Assembly (NCBI GenBank): GCA_963774555.1
Contig: CAVZFL010000001.1
Location: 558,001 to 622,000 of the forward strand
DNA length: 64,000 bases
DNA from: VRUE01 sp963774555
Lineage (GTDB): Bacteria > Actinomycetota > Thermoleophilia > Solirubrobacterales > 70-9
Direction: 5' to 3'
Shown: piece by piece, positions 59,667-64,000 of the stretch
Layout: every line of letters begins with the position of its first letter
Position numbering within the stretch: the first letter of the stretch is position 1
Program-made: the position numbers and the translations under genes
The notes under the pieces: model-generated
What the model saw: the letters and a program-made list of their open reading frames with translations, nothing else
Databases searched by the model: none
What the model was told of the DNA's origin: nothing

Positions 59667-60101
59667 GTGGCCCCGGTCCACCTCGTCGTCGGCTGCGCCG
59701 TGATCGCCCTCAATCTCGTCGCTTTCGCCGTCGGCGGCATCGCCTGGTACCGCGACCGAGCCTCGATTCGCTTCTGGTACCTGCTCCGCGCCGCCCAGGC
59801 CGCCGTCCTCCTCCAGGTCATGCTCGGCGGCCTGCTCGTCTTCACCGGTCACAAGCCCGATGACAGCCTCCACTACCTCTACGGCATCCTCCCCCTCGTC
59901 GTCTCCCTCCTCGCCGAGGGCGCCCGCACCGGCGCCGCCGAACGCGAGCTGCGCGACGTCGACATCGAGTCCCTGGACCCCGATGCCCAGCAGTCCCTGG
60001 CCCTGGCCATAGTCCGCCGCGAGATGGGCATCATGGCCGTCAGCTGCGGCGTGATCCTCTTCCTGGCCCTCCGCGCGGCAAGCACCAGCGGCGCGTTTTA
60101 G
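59667..60101 (+). CDS. Small four-helix membrane protein, unknown
   Basis: 144 residues from GTG 59667, with AGGAGG 9 nt upstream. TM helices at about 3-26 (LVVGCAVIALNLVAFAVGGI), 35-60, 68-90 and 118-140. A cytoplasmic loop carries acidic residues (DVDIESLDPDAQQSLALAIV). It is divergent from nuoA. No family recognised; a respiratory-chain link is only suggested by position. Confidence 0.7.
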   Translation: MAPVHLVVGCAVIALNLVAFAVGGIAWYRDRASIRFWYLLRAAQAAVLLQVMLGGLLVFTGHKPDDSLHYLYGILPLVVSLLAEGARTGAAERELRDVDIESLDPDAQQSLALAIVRREMGIMAVSCGVILFLALRAASTSGAF

Positions 60102-60111
60102 CGGTTCGAGT

Positions 60112-61353
60112 TCACTTGCCTTTTGTCGATGTCCCCGCCGCTGTCGCTTCCGGTGGAGGGAAGCTTTCGGCGTCCGCCTTCAGGCTGGCGAGCAGTGCTT
60201 TGCCTGTTTGTTCCACCAGGGGAACGCCGTCGTCCTGGATCGGTCCGAGTGGGCCGACCGCATAGGTGGTGGTATCGGCGCGGGGAACCTCGTACAGGCC
60301 GGCATGGGCTCCGTTCAAGTCCGTCCGAGCGTAGAAAAGCGTTTTTTCGGTGGCTGTGACGTATATCCCGATTATTCCCTTGCCTTTTCCGTGTTCGCCT
60401 TTCTTGTTTGGGCCGAAGTGAATCGCAATCGCCTGGGCGTACTTCTGCATCTCGACGATCAGGACGGCGGAGGCGGCCGAGAAGATGAAGGAGGCGATGA
60501 ACACGCTGACCAGCAGCGGCACCAGGTGCTGTCCGGTGTTGAAGCCGATTCCGATCGTGGCCAAGGAAAGCAGCAGCGCGAGCACGATCAAGCTCAGTAC
60601 CAAAACCGCGTTGAGGGTCGTCATGAAGATGGCGAAGGCGGCGGCCCCCAGAACCAGGCCCACGAGCACGAGGATCGTTCCGTAGGTGATGTCTCCCTTG
60701 GGATCGGCGAGGGCGATGAAAAGTGCCGCACCGAGCCCGATCAGGACGAAGATCGTCATTTCCTGGGCGCCCTGCACCAGCAGCTCGGTCCTCGGTATGG
60801 CGGTGACCGCCTGGATCGGCGGGATGCCGATCGCGTCGAAGCGCGCCCAGAAGATCGCGGCGCCAACCACCACAACGGCGCCTGTGACTCCGACCCCGGC
60901 GGCGACCGCGCCGAGCACCTTGACAACGAGGTCGGTCAGGCTCCCTTCGCCACCGGCTTCTTTCGTTTTCCCTTCCGGGTTGTCTTTCTCGGCGGTCGTT
61001 CCGCAGCCGATCGTCGAGCATCCGCACCCGGCCTTCTTCCTGCTTGGCTCAGGCGGCGGTGCGACGCCCTTTGTGTCTTCGGCTTCCTCTATCGCTCTTT
61101 CTTCGTCTTCTTTTTTCCATTTGGCCTGGTCCCTGTGGCGGATCGGCTTGGTGAGAGAGTGCAGCTTTTTCCCCCACCACGAGCGCTTCGGGTTCGTTGG
61201 CCTCGACTCGACCTTCGTCTCGGGCGCGCCTGTCGCCGTGCCTTTGGCTCCGCACCTCTTGCGAGCGAAGAGCAGCACCGCCAGGCCGGCGATGGCAGCC
61301 CCCTTGACGCGATCGGGCGCGGAACAAGCACGAGTGTGTGCTCCGCGCCTCAC
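60112..61353 (-). CDS. Multi-pass membrane protein with Cys-rich linker, unknown
   Basis: 413 residues from ATG 61353. A hydrophobic start (AAIAGLAVLLFARKRCG) is followed by a charged cytoplasmic region (KWKKEDEERAIEEAEDTKG) and a Cys cluster (KAGCGCSTIGCGTT, about 107-118). Five or six TM helices (about 140-290) and a C-terminal soluble domain (IIGIYVTATEKTLFYARTDL) follow. The Cys cluster could bind metal or be lipidated. Lower GC than its neighbours. Function not assigned. Confidence 0.6.
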   Translation of the reverse strand: MRRGAHTRACSAPDRVKGAAIAGLAVLLFARKRCGAKGTATGAPETKVESRPTNPKRSWWGKKLHSLTKPIRHRDQAKWKKEDEERAIEEAEDTKGVAPPPEPSRKKAGCGCSTIGCGTTAEKDNPEGKTKEAGGEGSLTDLVVKVLGAVAAGVGVTGAVVVVGAAIFWARFDAIGIPPIQAVTAIPRTELLVQGAQEMTIFVLIGLGAALFIALADPKGDITYGTILVLVGLVLGAAAFAIFMTTLNAVLVLSLIVLALLLSLATIGIGFNTGQHLVPLLVSVFIASFIFSAASAVLIVEMQKYAQAIAIHFGPNKKGEHGKGKGIIGIYVTATEKTLFYARTDLNGAHAGLYEVPRADTTTYAVGPLGPIQDDGVPLVEQTGKALLASLKADAESFPPPEATAAGTSTKGK

Positions 61354-61395
61354 GTACGCACCCTCTCACGGAGATATGAACTGGTCAAATACGCT

Positions 61396-61833
61396 TTAAG
61401 CGTTACTGCCTGTTTGTCGGTCCAGACCGAGCTGGACCGCAGCGATGGTGGCGAAGAGGGCGCCGGTGGTGAGGTGGAGGATGGCGTCGGCTGTGTTGTC
61501 GGGGAAGGCGAAGATGCCGGCGGGGCTGGTCGAGAAGGCGGCCCAGATGCCGGTGACGATCAGCGCGGCGGCGACGACGATCGCGTAGAGGAGGGCCCAG
61601 CGGGGCTTGAGGGCGAAGAAGAAGGCGGGGCCGAAGAGGAGGAAGCCGGAGAGAGCGTGGACTCCGTTGAAGTCGACCCCGAGCACGGCCTTGGTCGGCG
61701 CGTCCTCCCCGAAGTGGAAGCTCGGCTCGGCGATCAGCCCGGCGAGCGCCCAGGTCAGCTGCACCGCCGCCAGCACGACGATCCCCCACTGGGCGAACGT
61801 CCACCGCGAACGAGAGACCGCTGCCGCCTCCAT
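61396..61833 (-). CDS. DUF4383-like membrane protein
   Basis: 145 residues from ATG 61833. Four TM helices: FAQWGIVVLAAVQLTWALAG, VHALSGFLLFGPAFFFALKP, ALLYAIVVAAALIVTGIWAA and ILHLTTGALFATIAAVQLGL. The NTADAILHLTTGAL motif is characteristic of DUF4383. Function unknown in the family. Confidence 0.8.
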   Translation of the reverse strand: MEAAAVSRSRWTFAQWGIVVLAAVQLTWALAGLIAEPSFHFGEDAPTKAVLGVDFNGVHALSGFLLFGPAFFFALKPRWALLYAIVVAAALIVTGIWAAFSTSPAGIFAFPDNTADAILHLTTGALFATIAAVQLGLDRQTGSNA

Positions 61834-61932
61834 CGCCGAGAAAGGCTACTGCGGGGGGAGAGTTTTCGGTCCCCGGGTCTTAGCTACGTGATGGCGACAG
61901 CGCAAGGACAAGCATTGGATACCATATGGCCG

Positions 61933-62199
61933 ATGGCCCGGCCCGACGACGAGCGAACCCAGACCCTGGTTCAGCTCTCGCGCGTTCTCCTTCAGCGGCT
62001 CGATGAGCGGGCGGCGCGGGAAGGGCGCTCGCGCTCGGCCCTGATCCGCGACGCGATCGACGCCTACCTCTACGACGAGGAGGAGGCCCGGATCGACCGG
62101 GAAATCCGCGAGGGCTACGAACGGATTCCCGAGACCGACGAGGAACTGGCTGGCGCCTATCGGGAAGCGCGGGAAGCCATACGTGAAGAGCCGTGGTGA
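61933..62199 (+). CDS. Ribbon-helix-helix antitoxin
   Basis: 88 residues from ATG 61933 (an in-frame ATG about 42 nt upstream is possible). The RHH domain is RTQTLVQLSRVLLQRLDERA followed by GRSRSALIRDAIDAYL. The acidic helical tail (DREIREGYERIPETDEELAG) would cap the toxin. CCATATGG, a perfect palindrome, lies just upstream of the start. The stop overlaps the MazF start (GTGA). Confidence 0.82.
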   Translation: MARPDDERTQTLVQLSRVLLQRLDERAAREGRSRSALIRDAIDAYLYDEEEARIDREIREGYERIPETDEELAGAYREAREAIREEPW

Positions 62200-62507
62200 A
62201 GCGCGGCGACATCTGCTGGATCGACGATCCAGACGAGGGGCGGCGCCCTGCGCTGGTTCTTACGCGCGACGAGGCGATACCTGTCATACGAAAATTGACG
62301 GTTGCTTACTTGACCACGACGATTCGTGAAATTCCAACCGAGGTCCGCCTCGGCCAGGCTGATGGACTTCCTGCGGAATGCGTCGTCAACCTCGACCACA
62401 TCAGACAGGTGCCGCGTGTCTTGCTCGCCGAACCGATCACCACCCTCACCGGCGAGCGAATGCACGAGGTCTGTCGCGCTATGGCAGTCGCCACCGGCTG
62501 CCGCTGA
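62196..62507 (+). CDS. mazF: MazF/PemK-type mRNA interferase toxin
   Basis: 103 residues from GTG 62196 (GTG 62193 also in frame). VKRGDICWIDDPDEGRRPAL is the MazF opening with the RRP motif. VAYLTTTIREIPTEVRL and ECVVNLDHIRQVPRVLL carry the conserved Thr and D-x-I regions. MazF cleaves mRNA at short motifs. It is translationally coupled to the RHH antitoxin. Confidence 0.9.
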   Translation: MKRGDICWIDDPDEGRRPALVLTRDEAIPVIRKLTVAYLTTTIREIPTEVRLGQADGLPAECVVNLDHIRQVPRVLLAEPITTLTGERMHEVCRAMAVATGCR

Positions 62508-62512
62508 CGGCC

Positions 62513-62989
62513 TCAGCCCAGGGCTCGGTACTCGCCGCCGTAGAAGACCAGGGGCTCGCCCTCGCCGCTTGCCAGGTCGCGGACCTCGCCGGTGACGATC
62601 ACGTGGTCGCCGGCGGCGACCACGTCGCGCAGCTCGCAGGCGATCCAGGCGAGGGAGTCGTCGATTGCCGGGATGCCCTCGCGCTCGCTCCAGGCGACCC
62701 CCTGCCACTTGTCGGCCACCGGGGCCTTGCTGGCGAAGGCGCGGGCGAGCTGCTCCTGGCCGGCGAGCAGGACGCTGATCCCGAAGTGGTTGGCGGCCTG
62801 GACGGCGAGCAGGGTGCGGGAGCCGCGGTCGAGGCAGGCCAGCATCAGCATCGGCTCGATCGAGAGCGAGCAGACCGCGTTGGCGGTCGCTCCGGCCGGT
62901 CCGTCCGGCCCGGAGGCGGTGACGACGGTGACCCCGGTGGGCAGCATTGCCATCGCGGCACGGAAGCGGGCTGGATCTGGCGGCGGCAT
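62513..62989 (-). CDS. Flavin reductase-domain protein
   Basis: 158 residues from ATG 62989 (MPPPDPARFRAAMAMLPTGV). Flavin_Reduct fold: TVVTASGPDGPAGATANAVC with SLSIEPMLMLACLDR near 20-55, FGISVLLAGQEQLARAFAS, and HVIVTGEVRDLASGEGEPLV with FYGGEYRAL at the end. Members supply reduced FMN/FAD to two-component monooxygenases; no monooxygenase is adjacent. Confidence 0.87.
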   Translation of the reverse strand: MPPPDPARFRAAMAMLPTGVTVVTASGPDGPAGATANAVCSLSIEPMLMLACLDRGSRTLLAVQAANHFGISVLLAGQEQLARAFASKAPVADKWQGVAWSEREGIPAIDDSLAWIACELRDVVAAGDHVIVTGEVRDLASGEGEPLVFYGGEYRALG

Positions 62990-63033
62990 GGTCGAAGAGC
63001 GGGATCGGGTCAAGACAATATGATGCGCGCCGC

Positions 63034-63432
63034 GTGCGACCGGCATTGATCACAGCCATGGCGATTCTCGCGGCCCTCGGGCTCGCCGCCTGCGGGTTCG
63101 GCGAAGAAGGGGTCGCGGTCTCCCAGAACGACCCCAACCACGCGGGGGCGGAGCTCTTCGCCACCCACTGCTCGGGCTGCCACACGCTCAGCGCCGCCGG
63201 CACCCAGGGCAGCGGCAATCGCGGCCTGCGCACGCAGGGGCCGAACCTCAACCAGCGAACCGAGACCTATGACGACGCCCTCTTCGCGATCCAGAACGGC
63301 GGTTTCTCCGGTGCGATCATGCCCCAGAACATCGTCGTCGGCGATGAAGCCAAGGCGGTTGCCCGCTTCGTTGCCAAGTACGCCGGCGAAGAAGCCGAAG
63401 AATCGCCGCGTCCCGGCGAGCCGGCGCCCTAA
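63034..63432 (+). CDS. Lipoprotein c-type cytochrome
   Basis: 132 residues from GTG 63034. A short signal with lipobox (AILAALGLAACGFGEEG) predicts Cys lipidation. One haem c site, ATHCSGCHTLSAAG, and a distal Met in SGAIMPQN. Residues RFVAKYAGEEAE close the fold, and the tail is Glu/Pro-rich. A small membrane-tethered electron carrier, possibly serving a terminal oxidase. It is 12 bp upstream of serS. Confidence 0.88.
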   Translation: MRPALITAMAILAALGLAACGFGEEGVAVSQNDPNHAGAELFATHCSGCHTLSAAGTQGSGNRGLRTQGPNLNQRTETYDDALFAIQNGGFSGAIMPQNIVVGDEAKAVARFVAKYAGEEAEESPRPGEPAP

Positions 63433-63444
63433 CCTTCACGGGCC

Positions 63445-64000
63445 ATGCTCGACCTGAAGCTGATCCGCTCTGACCCTGAGCGGGTCAAGACCGCGCTTGC
63501 CCGCCGCGGCGCCGCCGAGCAGGTCGACGAGCTGCTCGGGCTCGACGCTCGCCGCCGCGAGCTGCTGCCCACGATCGAGAACGCCCAGGCCGAGCGCAAG
63601 GCGATCTCCAAGCAGATCGGCGAGGCAAAGCAGCGCGGCGAGGACGCCGCGGAGCAGATGGCGACGGTGGCCGAGCTCAAGCAGACGATCGAGTCGGGCA
63701 AGGCCGAGCTCGAGCAGGTCGAGGCCGACCTGCAGCGTGTCGCCGCGGCCCTGCCCAACCTGCCCGACCCCGACGCGCCCGACGGCATGAGCGAGGAGGA
63801 CGCCGTCGTCCTGCGCGAGGAGGGGGAGAGGACGAGCTTCGATTTCGAGCCGCGCGACCACCTTGAGATCGGCACCGAGCTGGGCCTGATCGACATGGAG
63901 GCCGGCGCCCGCGTCTCCGGCTCGCGCTTCGCCTACATCAAGGGCGACCTGGTCCTGCTCGAGCTGGCGCTCGTCCGCTTTGCCCTCGACCTCGTGCGCG
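63445..64000 (+). CDS. serS: Seryl-tRNA synthetase, N-terminal part
   Basis: The window ends inside the gene; 185 residues are visible from ATG 63445. MLDLKLIRSDPERVKTALAR opens the tRNA-binding long coiled-coil arm (about 25-105, rich in Ala/Glu/Lys: ENAQAERKAISKQIGEAKQR). LPNLPDPDAPDGMSEEDAVV links to the start of the catalytic domain (DHLEIGTELGLIDMEAGARV, SGSRFAYIKGD). Class II motifs lie beyond the edge. Confidence 0.96.
   Translation, partial: MLDLKLIRSDPERVKTALARRGAAEQVDELLGLDARRRELLPTIENAQAERKAISKQIGEAKQRGEDAAEQMATVAELKQTIESGKAELEQVEADLQRVAAALPNLPDPDAPDGMSEEDAVVLREEGERTSFDFEPRDHLEIGTELGLIDMEAGARVSGSRFAYIKGDLVLLELALVRFALDLVR

Noticed and set aside
60208..62199. A 663-codon plus-strand open frame
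   Set aside because: Most of it is antisense to a membrane protein with clear TM helices and to the DUF4383-like gene. Only its last 88 codons (RHH antitoxin) are real; the rest is a GC-rich shadow.

Overview
This is a GC-rich chromosomal window from an actinobacterium, most likely class Thermoleophilia (Solirubrobacterales or a relative). The placement is inferred. It rests on the base composition and GTG/ATG start usage, a complete 14-gene complex I operon, a decaprenylphosphoryl-ribose-type UbiA enzyme, a double-length ThyX, and a tandem family of secreted proteins with N-A-V-T / K-I-K repeats, which I associate with that class. No rRNA, tRNA, CRISPR array, prophage or intact insertion sequence was recognised.

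Layout. 1-14.3 kb is mostly metabolic: the start of a 2-oxoacid dehydrogenase E2, a two-domain fatty acyl-CoA reductase next to an alkyl-DHAP synthase homologue (together the two committed enzymes of ether-lipid synthesis), a UbiA prenyltransferase, citrate synthase, a PfkB kinase, a quinone oxidoreductase, a DEAD-box helicase, a histidine kinase/response regulator pair and an APH-fold kinase. 14.3-28 kb and its borders are accessory: four secreted repeat or collagen-like proteins, a small XRE regulator flanked by three 19-codon peptide genes (two of the peptides lie in an exact 375-bp tandem duplication), three winged-helix regulators, three toxin-antitoxin-like pairs, an acyl-CoA dehydrogenase and a secreted double beta-propeller protein. 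28-42.7 kb is mixed: a duplicated-domain secreted protein, a DUF4143-type ATPase behind a 22-bp iteron array, a RibD-C-type reductase, a sulfotransferase, a flippase-like membrane protein, ThyX, further toxin-antitoxin modules, an AEC transporter and a second ATPase. 42.7-59.5 kb is a long-chain acyl-CoA synthetase followed by nuoN to nuoA, all on the minus strand. 59.5-64 kb holds membrane proteins, a MazF-type module, a flavin reductase, a lipoprotein cytochrome c and the start of serS.

Two features cut across the window. First, long nested palindromes recur at gene ends and, strikingly, in frame inside genes: three in nuoG, one forming the nuoM C-terminus and one in the alkyl-DHAP synthase homologue. 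Further copies sit between nuo genes. Some share sequence and form small families. Second, four genes (acyl-CoA reductase, UbiA, acyl-CoA synthetase, nuoN) carry single or double-base indels that break otherwise well-conserved frames. Because nuoN is affected inside an intact operon, uncorrected assembly errors are more likely than gene decay.

The best candidates for something undescribed are the XRE/19-residue peptide locus (17678-18665), the in-frame palindromic elements, and the six-copy 22-bp iteron array at 30511-30636.
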